The notes below the pieces were generated by a model. The model was given only the letters and a program-made list of their open reading frames with translations. It ran no database searches and was not told the DNA's origin. A DNA stretch of 64,000 nucleotides, taken from Streptosporangiaceae bacterium. GTDB lineage: Bacteria; Actinomycetota; Actinomycetes; Streptosporangiales; Streptosporangiaceae. A program made the translations under genes and the position numbers. Below, piece after piece: positions 34,725-44,967 of this stretch. Every line of letters begins with the position of its first letter. The first letter of the stretch is position 1. The stretch is from contig JAFARZ010000160.1 in assembly GCA_019245115.1 (NCBI GenBank), positions 49,418 through 113,417 on the forward strand. The letters run 5' to 3'.

Positions 34725-34864
34725 CGCTGTCCCGTCCCGTGCTGGCGACCGCACTCATCATTGCGGCGACCACTCTGGCGGGTCGGCTAGCCTTCGGCCG
34801 GGCCGTCCTGCTCGGCGAGGAACTGCTCCAGCTCCGCGGCGATCTCGTCGCCGGTGGGTATTGA
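34721..34864 (+). CDS. 47-aa hydrophobic peptide, probably a truncated gene
   Basis: ATG 34721 overlaps the GMC stop (ATGA). MTLSRPVLATALIIAATTLA looks like a signal peptide or transmembrane start. The frame closes inside the convergent PAC2 gene. The electron-transfer operon may once have had a cytochrome or other exported subunit here, now cut off. Confidence 0.4.
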   Translation: MTLSRPVLATALIIAATTLAGRLAFGRAVLLGEELLQLRGDLVAGGY

Positions 34865-35749
34865 TCCGGCATCGAGGGAGGGCAGCGGGCGCCGATCAGA
34901 CGTGACGGCGTCGAACTGCGCCTCCAGGCTGGCCACCACCGACATACTCTCCGGAGAGCGGGCGATCTGCTCGTTGACCTCGGCGAGAGCTCGCTGCGCC
35001 GCGGGGCGTAGTGCCTCCACGGGCAGGTTCAGTCCGCTGTTGCGGGCCAGGTGTTCCAGGAGGCCACGGGCGGATTCTGGGTACTCGATGCGTGCCAAAT
35101 AATGGGGCACATGCACGACAAATCCCATCGCGTCGTGCCCTGCCTCGCCCAGCCGGAACTCCACCAGCGCCCCGGCGTGACCAGGGATCTGCATGGTATT
35201 GAACCACCGCTGGTAGCCAGAGATCAGCTCGCGACGGGTAGCGTGCGCTGTGACCGTCGCGGGCCGGGTGTGGGGGACCGCCATCGGCACCGCGCCCAGA
35301 CCCACCGTCAGCTTTACCCCGAAGCGCTCGATCAGTTCGCGAACCGCGTCGGCGAACCGCTCCCACTGCAGGTCCGGCTCCGGCCCAGTCAGTAGCAAAA
35401 AAGCGGTGCCCGCGCAGTCGCGCACCTCGTAGAGCACCAAATTGGGTTGCTCATAACCCGCCCAACGGTCCTCATCGAAGATCATTGCTGGTCGGCGAGA
35501 GCGGTAATCCATGAGCTGGTCGACGTCGAACGTGGCGACCACCCGGTGCTCCAGGTTCGTCAGTAAATGTGCCACCGCCAGATGCCCGGCTTGGCCGGCG
35601 TCCACAAATCCGGTGAAGGCGTGCACGAGCACTCTGACTGCCCGGTTCGATGGCTCCGTCTCGATTCGATATAGCTCGGCATCCACGGCTGGTATAACGC
35701 GGCACGCGGGCAGATTCATCCCCCTGCGAGCCTCGACCTGGCCGGGCAT
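34787..35749 (-). CDS. PAC2-family protein (proteasome assembly chaperone-like)
   Basis: 320 aa from ATG 35749; ATG 35719 (MNLPACRVI) is an alternative closer to the family start. Conserved segments: LVHAFTGFVDAGQAGHLAVA, DVDQLMDYRSRRPAMIFDED, FLLLTGPEPDLQWERFADAV, GLGAVPMAVPHTRPATVTAH. It resembles mycobacterial PAC2 proteins such as Rv2125/Rv2714. Function in actinobacteria is unproven. Confidence 0.88.
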   Translation of the reverse strand: MPGQVEARRGMNLPACRVIPAVDAELYRIETEPSNRAVRVLVHAFTGFVDAGQAGHLAVAHLLTNLEHRVVATFDVDQLMDYRSRRPAMIFDEDRWAGYEQPNLVLYEVRDCAGTAFLLLTGPEPDLQWERFADAVRELIERFGVKLTVGLGAVPMAVPHTRPATVTAHATRRELISGYQRWFNTMQIPGHAGALVEFRLGEAGHDAMGFVVHVPHYLARIEYPESARGLLEHLARNSGLNLPVEALRPAAQRALAEVNEQIARSPESMSVVASLEAQFDAVTSDRRPLPSLDAGSIPTGDEIAAELEQFLAEQDGPAEG

Positions 35750-35753
35750 GGAG

Positions 35754-36077
35754 TTAGAAGATCAGCGCGAGAGGGGTTGGGTGCGGTGTCGCAGGTGGGA
35801 GGACCTCGGTGGCCAGGCGGGTGATGTTCTCCAGGGTGCGGGTACGGTCACCGACGCCCGACCGAGGCGGAACCGTCCGCCGGAGAGTTGGTCGAGCAGT
35901 GCGGCTTGCCCGGCGAGTGCGACCGGGTGCTGAGTCGACAACACACTGACCGCGGTTCCGACCGCGATTCGGCGGGTGGCGCCGAGCAGGTAGCCCGCCA
36001 GAGTGATCGCTGAGGGACAGATCGACCTCGCCCTGCTGGGCACGCTCAAGCAATGCGGTGGAAACGTCGAGGGACAT
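35754..36077 (-). pseudogene. Remnant of a luciferase-like (LLM) flavin monooxygenase
   Basis: One frame gives MSLDVSTALLERAQQGEVDL. A second gives ITLAGYLLGATRRIAVGTAV, SVLSTQHPVALAGQAALLDQ, LSGGRFRLG. The first frame then resumes GVGDRTRTLENITRLATE. These are LLM-family segments (RIAVGT, AATLDxLSGGR-x-x-LGVG) split by frameshifts and shortened to about a third of the usual length. Not functional. Confidence 0.65.
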
Positions 36078-36280
36078 GGCTCCCTCCGGTGTGGTGTGCG
36101 GGTGTGCGGTCAGGGCCTAATAGCCGGGGGATAGCCGAGGATGACGGTTGTCGGGTTGTCAGTGTCAGTTGGGTGTCAGTCGGGAGGTGAGGGTACGGGA
36201 TGTTCACCAAACGACGACCTGGGCAGTGTGACGGAGATCGATTTCACAAGGGGGCGTCCCGGCGGGCAGGCTCTGGCCCC

Positions 36281-36919
36281 ATGCCGCTGCTCTCGCGACA
36301 TCTCGTTGCCTTCCTTGCTGCTGTACTCCGTAGTCCAGCTACGGTGGGCGCCGTGGCGCCGAGTTCCCCGCACCTGGCGGCTCGGTTAGCCGCCGTGGTG
36401 CCCCGCGTCGGGGAACCGGTCGTGGTCGAGCTCGGACCGGGCACCGGTTCGGTCACGGCGGCTATCGGGTATCGGCTCGCTGGTCGGGGGCGGCATGTGG
36501 CGGTCGAGATTGATCCGGTGCTGGTCAACTATCTGCGCGCCGAGCACGCGGGCGTCGAGGTGCTGGGCGGGGACGCCGCCGAACTGGAGCGGTTGTTCGC
36601 TGAGCACCAGGTGTCCGCAGTGGACGCCATAGTGAGCGGGCTGCCGTGGTCACTGATCGATGCGGACACGCAGTCTGCGATCGTTGACGCGACGGCACGC
36701 TCGCTGCGGCTAGGGGGTTGCTTCACCACCTTCGCCTACCTGCATGCGCTCTCGACGACCCGGGCGCGCCAATTCCGGGCGTTGCTCGGCGAAGTGTTCG
36801 ACGAGGTACTCACCACTCGCACGGTGTGGTGGAACCTGCCTCCGGCGGTGACCTACGTCTGCCGAAGGCCGCGTGCGATCCGACCAGGAGCCGATGGGCG
36901 CTCTGGCGCGGCAGGATAA
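36281..36919 (+). CDS. Class I SAM-dependent methyltransferase (phospholipid methyltransferase-like)
   Basis: 212 aa from ATG 36281. Motif I VVVELGPGTGSVTAAI (about 47), acidic residue in VAVEIDP (about 73), VLGGDAAEL, motif IV DAIVSGLPWSLI (about 106). The SGLPW motif and overall length fit PmtA/rRNA-adenine-methylase-like enzymes that modify phospholipid head groups. It could also be a rRNA methylase relative. Stands alone between a pseudogene and DUF4192. Confidence 0.8.
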   Translation: MPLLSRHLVAFLAAVLRSPATVGAVAPSSPHLAARLAAVVPRVGEPVVVELGPGTGSVTAAIGYRLAGRGRHVAVEIDPVLVNYLRAEHAGVEVLGGDAAELERLFAEHQVSAVDAIVSGLPWSLIDADTQSAIVDATARSLRLGGCFTTFAYLHALSTTRARQFRALLGEVFDEVLTTRTVWWNLPPAVTYVCRRPRAIRPGADGRSGAAG

Positions 36920-37046
36920 CCACCTCTTCGGACATTCCGGTAATTCGCGACGATCTGGCGGGGAGTAGTCCACACTCCCCCTGCGGTCCACAGCCGGCAC
37001 GCATGCGACTGTTCCTCGCGGTGGCGCGGGAGGACCGTTCGACGGC

Positions 37047-38090
37047 ATGAGCGCACCTACCGCCGGTCAGATCCGGCTGTCCGACCCTTCCGAGCTGATC
37101 GCTGCCATCCCGCACCTGCTTGGCTTCCACCCCCATGACTCCGTGGTTCTCTTGGCCCTGCACGGGAGGAGGCTCGGGTTAACTCTGCGGGCCGATCTGG
37201 TCGATAACGACGAGGCTCCGCTGTTGGCCGAGCAGCTACTGCTGCCGATCGCCCGACAGCGGCCCACCGGCGTCGCGCTGGTCGTGATCGGGGGCGATTC
37301 CACCCCGGATGGCGACCCCCCACACCGCACGCTGGTGGACGCTCTCGACGAGGTGCTGACCGGCAGTGGGCTCCCCGTGATCCATGCGGCGTGGACGGCG
37401 CAGACGGTGCGCGGCGCGCCGTGGCGTTGCTACGACGATCCGCGGTGTGCCGGCGCGGTGGCTGATCCCACGACTAGCCTGCTGGCGGCCGTGACGGTCG
37501 CGGCCGGTGCAGTGACCTTCAGGAGCCGGGAAGAAATGGTCGAGCTCATGGCTCAGGAGGATTCCGCGGCGCTGCAGCGTCGGGCGATGCTCCTGGACGC
37601 GGCCGACGCTGAGCACCCGCTGAGCACCCGGCTGGTAGGCCAACGACTCGCGCAGTTGAAGGAACTGCACCGAGCGGCGGCCGCGGGAGATCTCGCATTG
37701 AGCGACAGCACCGTCGCCGAGGTTGCCTCCGCGCTGTGCGACCATCGGGTTCGGGACGCCTGCCTGCCCTGGTGCTCGGGTCCCGAGGCGGCCGCCGCCG
37801 AGCGGCTCTGGCTGGCCCTTGTTCGCGCTACCCCCGCACCGGAGCGGGCCGAACCTGCGGCGCTGCTGGCGCTCGCTGCCTACATCCGCGGGGACGGCGC
37901 GCTGGCGGGCGTCGCGTTGGACGCGGCGTTGCACGCTTGCCCACAGCACTCCCTGTCCGGGTTGCTGCGGGCTGCGCTGGACGGAGGACTACCACCGGCG
38001 CTGCTACGCAGCGTCGCGGCAGACGCAGCTGCGGCCCTTCAACGACCTCGGCGCCGCTCCACCAAGCGACGATCGCGACAACAGCGCTGA
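37047..38090 (+). CDS. DUF4192 family protein
   Basis: 347 aa from ATG 37047 with GGGAGG upstream. The hallmark start SDPSELIAAIPHLLGFHPHD is followed by SVVLLALHGRRLGLTLRADL. WTAQTVRGAPWRCYDDPRCA lies in the middle and a helical GDGALAGVALDAALHACPQH in the C-terminal part. A conserved actinobacterial protein of unknown function often found near sigB-ideR. Basic C-terminal tail. Confidence 0.9.
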   Translation: MSAPTAGQIRLSDPSELIAAIPHLLGFHPHDSVVLLALHGRRLGLTLRADLVDNDEAPLLAEQLLLPIARQRPTGVALVVIGGDSTPDGDPPHRTLVDALDEVLTGSGLPVIHAAWTAQTVRGAPWRCYDDPRCAGAVADPTTSLLAAVTVAAGAVTFRSREEMVELMAQEDSAALQRRAMLLDAADAEHPLSTRLVGQRLAQLKELHRAAAAGDLALSDSTVAEVASALCDHRVRDACLPWCSGPEAAAAERLWLALVRATPAPERAEPAALLALAAYIRGDGALAGVALDAALHACPQHSLSGLLRAALDGGLPPALLRSVAADAAAALQRPRRRSTKRRSRQQR

Positions 38091-38113
38091 CCGATGATCC
38101 GCGATGTCGGCGC

Positions 38114-39085
38114 TCAGCTGGCGCTACGGGCGAACTCCCAAGCGTCAGCCACGATCACGGCGAGGTCTGCCCGCTCCGGTTTCCAGCCCAACTCGCAGTG
38201 CGCTCGATCGCTGGAGGCGATGAGCACCGCCGGGTCACCCGGTCGCCGTGCCGCGTACTGCGCCGGGATCGGGCGCCCAGTGACTTGGCGGCAGGTGTCT
38301 AGCACCTGCCGCACTGAGAAGCCGGTTCCGTTGCCCAAGTTGTAAATCCGATGCTCGCCGGGCACGGCCTGCTCGAGTGCCCGCTCATGGGCGTCGGCGA
38401 GGTCCACCACGTGGATGTAGTCGCGGATGCAGGTGCCATCCAGAGTGGGCCAATCCTCCCCGAACACCATGATCTTCTCCTGGCGGCCGAGAGCAACCTG
38501 CAAGATCAACGGAATGAGGTGGGTCTCGACGGTGTGCCGCTCCCCGTACCGGCCGTAGGCGCCAGCGACGTTGAAGTACCGCAAGCTCACGGCTGCTATG
38601 CCGTGCGCGATGGCATAGGAGCCGATGGCATGATCGATCGCAAGCTTGGTCGCCCCGTAGGGGTTGGTTGGCCGGGTGGCCGCATCCTCGGCGATTGGCA
38701 CCGACGCGGGTTCCCCGTAGGTGGCAGCGGTAGAGGAGAAGACCAGCCGAGGAGTGCCGTGCTCGCGCATGGCCTCAAGCAGCCCTACCGTGGCCACCAC
38801 ATTACCTAACCAATAGCGCTGCGGCTGCGCCATCGATTCCGCGACCAGCGAGCGGGCCGCATAATGCAGCACACCGTCGAAGCCCTCGTTCAGCACCGCG
38901 CCAGCATCCTCGACGGCGCCCTCGACGAACCGGCAGCCGGCCGGCACAGCGTCCCGGTGCCCGGTGGACAGGTCATCCAGGACCACGACGTCATGGCCAG
39001 CCTCAATCAGCCGTGCGGCGCAGACGCTGCCGATATAACCTGCGCCCCCGGTGACCAGCAGCCGCATCCGATTCGGCCGGGTCAC
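38114..39085 (-). CDS. galE: UDP-glucose 4-epimerase GalE
   Basis: 323 aa; GTG 39085 overlaps the ideR stop (GTGA), ATG 39067 is an alternative. [28 protein letters not shown] and [10 protein letters not shown] carry the NAD site, active Ser and YxxxK pair. [18 protein letters not shown] and [19 protein letters not shown] are GalE signatures. It interconverts UDP-glucose and UDP-galactose for cell-wall polysaccharide. Coupled to ideR. Confidence 0.92.
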   Translation of the reverse strand: MTRPNRMRLLVTGGAGYIGSVCAARLIEAGHDVVVLDDLSTGHRDAVPAGCRFVEGAVEDAGAVLNEGFDGVLHYAARSLVAESMAQPQRYWLGNVVATVGLLEAMREHGTPRLVFSSTAATYGEPASVPIAEDAATRPTNPYGATKLAIDHAIGSYAIAHGIAAVSLRYFNVAGAYGRYGERHTVETHLIPLILQVALGRQEKIMVFGEDWPTLDGTCIRDYIHVVDLADAHERALEQAVPGEHRIYNLGNGTGFSVRQVLDTCRQVTGRPIPAQYAARRPGDPAVLIASSDRAHCELGWKPERADLAVIVADAWEFARSAS

Positions 39086-39777
39086 CGCCGACGACCCATG
39101 ACGGCGTGCGCGAGCGCACCGTCTACCTCAACCGTGGACCCTCGGCCAGACAGCACCACCGGATGGTTTGTCCGCGACTGGGCGGCGATCTCCACCACGT
39201 TGCCGGGCACTGCGTTAACCTTGTGCAGGTCCGCCATGAGGGTCGGATCCAGCTGCACATGCTCGGCGATACGTCGCACCTCCACCGTGCCGCCGCCGCG
39301 CCGGGCCACTTCGTCCAGCCGGACCAGATCAGGTTCGATCGGGGCAGCAGGCTCTCCAATCCCGAGCTCGTCGAGTCCCGGGATCGGGTTGCCGTACGGA
39401 GAAGTGGTCGGATTGCCCAGTAGCGTGACCAGCTTGCGCTCGACGGCCTCGCTCATCACGTGCTCCCAGCGGCAGGCCTCGGTGTGTACCTGCTCCCATT
39501 CCAGCCCGATCACGTCGACGAGCAGGCGCTCGGCGAGCCGGTGCTTGCGCATTACCGAAATGGCCCGGTTGCGGCCCGCCGTGGTGAGTTCGAGATGCCG
39601 GTCATCGGCCACTGTCAGTAGGCCGTCTCGCTCCATGCGTGCCACGGTCTGGCTGACGGTGGGTCCGCTTTGTCCGAGGCGCTCGGCGATCCGCGCCCGC
39701 AGCGGGACCACACCTTCCTCCTCGAGCTCGAAGATGGTGCGCAGGTACATCTCGGTGGTGTCGATGAGCTCGTTCAC
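39082..39777 (-). CDS. ideR: Iron-dependent repressor IdeR/DtxR
   Basis: 231 aa from GTG 39777 with AGGGAG upstream. [43 protein letters not shown], and metal-binding [20 protein letters not shown] then [13 protein letters not shown] are nearly the mycobacterial IdeR sequence. Fe(II)-loaded IdeR represses siderophore and uptake genes. A C-terminal SH3-like domain is present. The gene order sigB ... ideR follows mycobacteria. Confidence 0.95.
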   Translation of the reverse strand: MNELIDTTEMYLRTIFELEEEGVVPLRARIAERLGQSGPTVSQTVARMERDGLLTVADDRHLELTTAGRNRAISVMRKHRLAERLLVDVIGLEWEQVHTEACRWEHVMSEAVERKLVTLLGNPTTSPYGNPIPGLDELGIGEPAAPIEPDLVRLDEVARRGGGTVEVRRIAEHVQLDPTLMADLHKVNAVPGNVVEIAAQSRTNHPVVLSGRGSTVEVDGALAHAVMGRRR

Positions 39778-39976
39778 ACCAGTCTCCCTTGGTTGCACCC
39801 ATGGTAGTGGCCCACAGGGGTGCTGCGTGCGTCAGCGGCGGCAGGATGAGCGACATGCAGCCGGTGATCACGTCCGTGAGCTCCGGCTGCTCTGCTCATC
39901 GCCCCGAGCCGCTCACCGTGGTGGTAGTCGTTCACCGCCCCCATACCGTGCCTAGCAGCCGGTAGCGTGCTGGGTC

Positions 39977-41155
39977 ATGAATCCTCCCCGCGCAGTGGTC
40001 GTCTGGGACGAGGCCCTCCTCGGCTACGACCTTGGTGGGCGGCACCCCTTGAATCCCATTCGGCTGGATCTCACTATCCGGCTGGCCCGGTCGCTGGGTG
40101 TGCTGGACGGCGTACAGCCGCTGACACCGGTGCAGGCTACTGATGATGAGCTGCGCACAGTGCACTCCAACGGTTACCTCGCCGCAGTCAAGCAGGCACC
40201 GCGCGGATACGGATACGTGGGGCATGGTCTGGGCACCCCGGATAATCCCATCTTCTACCGCATGCACGAGGCCTCGGCGCTCGTCGCCGGTGGTTCGCTG
40301 CTGGCCGCCGACGCGATCCTCACCGGCCGTGCGGCGCGGGCAGCGAACATCGCTGGCGGGCTGCATCACGCGATGCGTGACCACGCCTCGGGCTTCTGCA
40401 TCTACAACGACTGCGCGCTGGCGATCCGTCGACTGCTCGACGGTGGAATGTCGCGGGTGGCTTACGTCGACATCGACGTGCATCACGGCGACGGTGTGCA
40501 GGAGGCCTTCGCCGACGATCCTCGGGTGCTCACCATCTCGCTGCACCAGCACCCGGCGACGCTTTTTCCGGGCACCGGGAGATCCGCCGACGTCGGGGCC
40601 CATGGCGCCGAGGGTTCAGCGGTCAATGTGCCGCTTCCACCAGGTACCAGCGACGGGGAGTGGTTGCGGGCCTTCCACGCGGTCGTGCCCGCGCTGCTAC
40701 GCATGTTCCAGCCTGAGGTGTTGGTGACCCAACACGGCGCGGATACGCACGTTGAGGATCCGCTCGCCAACCTGATGCTGTCGGTGGACGGCCAGCGAGC
40801 TGCGCATCGTGCGCTGGGCAACTTGGCCGACGCCACGGCCGGCGGGCGCTGGCTGGCTCTTGGCGGGGGCGGATACTCTCTATTCCGCGTAGTTCCGCGT
40901 TCCTGGACACATCTACTGGCCACCGTGCTCGACCGCGAGGTGGACCCCAACACGGCGGTGCCGGCCGAGTGGATGGCGTACGCCGCCACCGTAGCGCGCG
41001 GCGCGCCGCTGCCGATCTCGATGACCGACGGCGTTGAGCCCCTGTGGACGCCCTGGGACGGGACCGACGACACCCCGCTGGACCGGGCGATCCGGGAAAC
41101 CCGGCGCGCTGTTTACCCCCTACACGACCTGGACCCCGAGGACCCCTGGCTCTGA
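39977..41155 (+). CDS. Acetoin utilization/histone deacetylase-family protein (AcuC-like)
   Basis: 392 aa. Zinc-hydrolase signatures: AGGLHHAMRDHASGFCIYND (tandem His), YVDIDVHHGDGVQEAF (metal Asp/His), VTQHGADTHVEDPLANL, LGGGGYS with the transition-state Tyr. It removes acetyl groups from lysines of metabolic enzymes by family analogy (AcuC acts on acetyl-CoA synthetase). No acetyl-CoA synthetase gene is adjacent. Lies between ideR and sigB. Confidence 0.9.
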   Translation: MNPPRAVVVWDEALLGYDLGGRHPLNPIRLDLTIRLARSLGVLDGVQPLTPVQATDDELRTVHSNGYLAAVKQAPRGYGYVGHGLGTPDNPIFYRMHEASALVAGGSLLAADAILTGRAARAANIAGGLHHAMRDHASGFCIYNDCALAIRRLLDGGMSRVAYVDIDVHHGDGVQEAFADDPRVLTISLHQHPATLFPGTGRSADVGAHGAEGSAVNVPLPPGTSDGEWLRAFHAVVPALLRMFQPEVLVTQHGADTHVEDPLANLMLSVDGQRAAHRALGNLADATAGGRWLALGGGGYSLFRVVPRSWTHLLATVLDREVDPNTAVPAEWMAYAATVARGAPLPISMTDGVEPLWTPWDGTDDTPLDRAIRETRRAVYPLHDLDPEDPWL

Positions 41156-41301
41156 CAGCACAAGGTTCTACGAAAGGACAGCACAAGGTTCTACGAAAGT
41201 CGGAAGGCCGGACCCCGAACGAGCCCGACCTTCCGCGGCGCGCGACAGCCTTAAGCCTGATGTCGCGTGGTCTGCGTCATGGGGATTGTGGTCTGCGTCA
41301 T
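41155..41301. repeat. Two short tandem repeats between acuC and sigB
   Basis: ACAGCACAAGGTTCTACGAA plus AG occurs at 41155-41176 and 41178-41199. GTGGTCTGCGTCAT occurs at 41267-41280 and 41288-41301. No gene in the stretch; the first unit starts at the acuC stop codon. Confidence 0.7.
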
Positions 41302-41383
41302 AACGTTGAGCTGACAGTGCCGGTCAGGGGCGGCGGCGTCAATGCCGCCATTCGAGCGGTGACGCGCTGAAGTCACATACGAG

Positions 41384-42358
41384 TCAGCTAGCGTAGGCCC
41401 GCAGTCGCTCCGCACGATCTCCGTGGCGCAGCTTGGCCATGACCTCGCGCTCAATCTGACGCACCCGTTCGCGGGAGAGGCCAAAGCGCTTGCCGATCTG
41501 ATCCAGCGTGTGCGGCTGGCCATCGTCGAGACCATAGCGCAGTCGGATGACCTTCTGCTCCCGATCTTCGAGAGTGGCCAGCACCCGGCGCAGGTCGTCC
41601 TGCAGCAGTCCCGAGATCACGGCGGCCTCAGCGTCGGTGGCCTCGGCGTCCTCGATAAAGTCGCCTAGCGGCGCCTCCTCCTCGGCGCCGACCGGCATGT
41701 CCAAGCTTACCGGGTCCCGAGCGTAGTCCAGCAGATCGGCCACCTTCTCTACCGGGATGCCGGATTCGTCGGCCAGCTCCCGGTGGGTCGCCTCGCGACC
41801 TAGCTGCTGGTGTAGGTCGCGCTTGATTCGAGCCAGCTTGTTCACTTGTTCCACAAGGTGGACCGGAAGTCGGATGGTGCGTCCCTGGTCGGCCATGCCT
41901 CGGGTGATGGCCTGCCGGATCCACCAGGTGGCATAAGTGGAGAACTTGAAGCCTTTAGTGTAGTCGAACTTCTCCACCGCGCGGATCAGACCGAGGTTGC
42001 CCTCCTGGATCAGATCCAGCAGTGGCATTCCTCTGCCGGTGTAGCGCTTGGCCAGTGACACCACGAGCCGCAGATTGGCTTCCAGTAGGTGGTCCTTGGC
42101 TTTGTGACCGTCGCGCACCAGCCGCGTGAGATCGGCCCGTCGGCTTGGCGATAGCCGCGTCGCGGTATCCAGGATATGACGGGCAAACACGCCGGCTTCG
42201 ATGCGCTTGGCAAGCTCAACCTCCTGCTGCGCGCTGAGCAGCGCCGTGCGCCCGATACCATTGAGGTAAACTCGGACCAGATCGGCCGCTGGGCTCTGTG
42301 CATCAAGGTCTGCTTCAAGTGCAGCGTCCGGTTCGACGGTGATCTGCGCGGCGGTCAT
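41384..42358 (-). CDS. sigB: RNA polymerase sigma factor SigB (group 2 sigma-70)
   Basis: 324 aa from ATG 42358 with AAGGAA upstream. Region 1.2 [20 protein letters not shown], region 2 [20 protein letters not shown] then [20 protein letters not shown] and [14 protein letters not shown], region 4 [20 protein letters not shown]. It lacks the long region 1.1 of the principal sigma factor; length and synteny with ideR fit mycobacterial SigB, a general-stress sigma factor. Confidence 0.93.
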   Translation of the reverse strand: MTAAQITVEPDAALEADLDAQSPAADLVRVYLNGIGRTALLSAQQEVELAKRIEAGVFARHILDTATRLSPSRRADLTRLVRDGHKAKDHLLEANLRLVVSLAKRYTGRGMPLLDLIQEGNLGLIRAVEKFDYTKGFKFSTYATWWIRQAITRGMADQGRTIRLPVHLVEQVNKLARIKRDLHQQLGREATHRELADESGIPVEKVADLLDYARDPVSLDMPVGAEEEAPLGDFIEDAEATDAEAAVISGLLQDDLRRVLATLEDREQKVIRLRYGLDDGQPHTLDQIGKRFGLSRERVRQIEREVMAKLRHGDRAERLRAYAS

Positions 42359-42612
42359 CAGGTTCCTTCCTGCAGCGGATCCTCGTGCCGACTCCGGTGC
42401 GTTCGGCGAATCGGCGCGCGACGTTGCACGAATCTGGCCAACGGGTACCCGCGGCGATGACTGGTACAACGTCGGGGGCCCGGATTCCGTTCCCGGACCC
42501 TCACATCCGGCACGACGAACGAGTGCCCGGCGAAGTGCCCGATCCGGCAGACCCTCAGAGACTTCTCAGGTTGGTAGCCGTTATCGCCGGGGTAGTAAGC
42601 TCTTGACGGGCG

Positions 42613-43038
42613 TCACACGTCGATGAGCACCGTGAACGGGCCGTCGGCCACACTGCGCACGGCCATTGTCGCGCCGAAGCGTCCAGTGGCCACGGTGGCA
42701 CCGCGGGCCCGGAGCCGGGCGACGACCTCGTCAATCAACGGCTTGGCGTGTTCCGGGCGGGCGGCCGCGGTGAAGGAGGGCCGCCTGCCCTTGCGCGTCG
42801 CCCCGTAGAGGGTGAACTGGCTCACCACTAGCACCCCGGCACCGGTGTCGGCGACCGAGCGTTCGTCGCGCAGGATCCGTAGCTCATGCAGCTTGCGTGC
42901 CATTATTTCGGCTTGCGCGGGCCCGTCGTCGTGGGTCACGCCGAGCAGCACCAGCAGGCCGGGTCGCTCCAGCGCACCGACCACGTGGTCGTCGACGAGC
43001 ACCGCTGCCTCGATAACCCGGCTCACCACCGCTCGCAC
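42613..43038 (-). CDS. dtd: D-aminoacyl-tRNA deacylase
   Basis: 141 aa from GTG 43038. MRAVVSRVIEAAVLVDD start, GLLVLLGVTHDDG, VVSQFTLYGATRKGRRPSF with the SQFTLYG signature, and a Gly-Pro pair in ADGPFTVLI. It hydrolyses D-amino acids mischarged on tRNA. Stand-alone between sigB and the PHA cluster. Confidence 0.92.
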   Translation of the reverse strand: MRAVVSRVIEAAVLVDDHVVGALERPGLLVLLGVTHDDGPAQAEIMARKLHELRILRDERSVADTGAGVLVVSQFTLYGATRKGRRPSFTAAARPEHAKPLIDEVVARLRARGATVATGRFGATMAVRSVADGPFTVLIDV

Positions 43039-43167
43039 GGCGATGGATCCTGCCAGGCGGACCGGTCGCCTGTGGTGGTTCCAGCAGAAGCGTTGCAGCA
43101 TCCCCGTTGGGACGTAGGGTTACTGCAGGATGGTGCTCTCTCGAGTGCCGAGTGGAGGTGATTCTTC

Positions 43168-44910
43168 GTGACCCCGTCGACCGGCGATCCGCTAGGCGAA
43201 ATACGCCACGACGCCGCTGACATCGCCTCGTCGATCCGGTCGCTGCTCAGTATCGACGCCGCGACTGCTGAGCTTGACCCCGCCGGGCTGGGGCTGGCCC
43301 TGAGCAGGCTTGCGATGGCGGTCGCCGGGAACCCGGTAGCACTCTCTCGGTCGGCGATGGAGTATGGCATGCGCAGTGCCCAGGCCGCTGTAACCGCAGC
43401 GCTGCGCAGCATGGGGTTGAACCAGGAAGGCCCGCTGGAGTTGGGCGAAGATCCACGGTTCTCCGATCGGGCTTGGACCACCAACCCGCTGTTCTACCTG
43501 GTGCGCCAGCAGCACGCGCTGCTTGAGCGCTTTCTGCGGGAGCTGCTGGCCGAAGCGGACGTGGATGAGATCACCCGGCGCAAGGCTGATTTCGCGCTAC
43601 GTCAGGTGCTCGATGCCGCCGCACCGACCAATTGGCTACTGACCAACCCGGTGGCGCTGAAGAAGGCGTTCGACACTGGAGGCCTCAGCCTGGTGCGCGG
43701 TGCCAACAACCTGTTCCGCGACATGGCGACCAACAAGGGCATGCCCCGTCAGGTGACCCCTGGCCAGTTCCGTCCCGGTCACGAGCTGGCCGCGACACCG
43801 GGCAGCGTGGTGTTTCGCAACCAGCTGATCGAGCTGATCCAGTACGAGCCGCAGACCGAGACCGTGCATACGGTTCCGCTGCTATTCAGCCCACCGTGGA
43901 TCAACAAGTACTACATCATGGACCTCGCTCCCGGGAAGAGTCTGGTGGAGTGGGCCGTGCAGCATGGACATACCTGCTTCATGATCAGCTACCAGAACCC
44001 GGACGAGACCCTGGCTAAGCTCACCATGAGCGATTACCTGCGGAAGGGGCCGCTGGTCGCACTGGAGGTCGTCGAGGAGATCACCGGAGCCCCGCAGACC
44101 AACCTGGCCGGGCTGTGCCTTGGCGGCACCATGGCCGCGGCAATGCTCGCCTGGCTCGCAGCCCGCGGGGAGAACCGGATCTGCTCGCTGACCCTGATGA
44201 ACACTCTGCTCGACTTCACCCTGCCTGGCCAGCTCGGCGTGTTCATTGACGAAGCCGCTATCCAACGGCTGGATCGCATCATGAAACGCAAGGGTTACCT
44301 ACCCGCAGACAGCATGGCCACGACATTCAACCTGCTGCGAGCCAGGGATCTGGTGTGGAACTACGTGGTCAACGGCTGGCTGCTGGGTGAGGAGCCGGCG
44401 CCGTTCGACATGCTGAGCTGGAACTCCGACTCCACGCGGATGCCCGCAGCCATGCAGACCGAATATCTACGATCCTTATACGTGCAGAACCGGCTGGCGA
44501 AAGGTGAACTCGAACTGGCGGGGCAGCGGCTGGATCTTACCCGAATCAGCCAGGACAGCTACTTCGTGTCCGCCGAGAGGGACCACATCGCGCCATGGAA
44601 GGCGGTCTATAAGAGCGCCCGGTTACCCGGTGGCACCGTTCGGTTCATGCTGTCCAATTCCGGGCATATCGCTGGCGTGGTCAACCCGCCGAACCCGAAG
44701 TCCAAGCACTGGGTTGGTTCGGCGGAGACGCTGCCCGAGGACCCGGAGGCATGGCGCCAGCAGGCCACCGAGGTCGCCAAGTCGTGGTGGGAGGACTGGA
44801 CGCCGTGGATCGCCGGGCATGCCGGAGGGCGGCGACAGCCGCCTCCGATGGGCAGTACCAGGCACCCGCCGCTGGAAGCCGCCCCGGGCAGTTACGTGCG
44901 CGAGAAGTGA
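43168..44910 (+). CDS. phaC: Polyhydroxyalkanoate synthase (PhaC)
   Basis: 580 aa from GTG 43168 with GGAGGTGA upstream. N-terminal PhaC domain, then the alpha/beta hydrolase core: lipase-like box GLCLGG with catalytic Cys (about 313), Asp in LSWNSDSTRMP (about 421) and His in NSGHIAGVVNPPNPK (about 495). It polymerises hydroxyacyl-CoA into storage polyester. Single-subunit length indicates class I/II. Neighbouring XRE regulator and phasin complete a PHA granule module; no phaA/phaB nearby. Confidence 0.92.
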   Translation: MTPSTGDPLGEIRHDAADIASSIRSLLSIDAATAELDPAGLGLALSRLAMAVAGNPVALSRSAMEYGMRSAQAAVTAALRSMGLNQEGPLELGEDPRFSDRAWTTNPLFYLVRQQHALLERFLRELLAEADVDEITRRKADFALRQVLDAAAPTNWLLTNPVALKKAFDTGGLSLVRGANNLFRDMATNKGMPRQVTPGQFRPGHELAATPGSVVFRNQLIELIQYEPQTETVHTVPLLFSPPWINKYYIMDLAPGKSLVEWAVQHGHTCFMISYQNPDETLAKLTMSDYLRKGPLVALEVVEEITGAPQTNLAGLCLGGTMAAAMLAWLAARGENRICSLTLMNTLLDFTLPGQLGVFIDEAAIQRLDRIMKRKGYLPADSMATTFNLLRARDLVWNYVVNGWLLGEEPAPFDMLSWNSDSTRMPAAMQTEYLRSLYVQNRLAKGELELAGQRLDLTRISQDSYFVSAERDHIAPWKAVYKSARLPGGTVRFMLSNSGHIAGVVNPPNPKSKHWVGSAETLPEDPEAWRQQATEVAKSWWEDWTPWIAGHAGGRRQPPPMGSTRHPPLEAAPGSYVREK

Positions 44911-44967
44911 AGCGGTGAATGCGGAGGGGGTCCGATCCTCGGTGCCGGACGGGGAATGATGTGAGCC

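Noticed and set aside
41155..41301. CRISPR-like repeats between acuC and sigB
   Set aside because: Only two copies of each unit, adjacent or nearly so, without spacers of constant length and without cas genes; simple tandem duplications.
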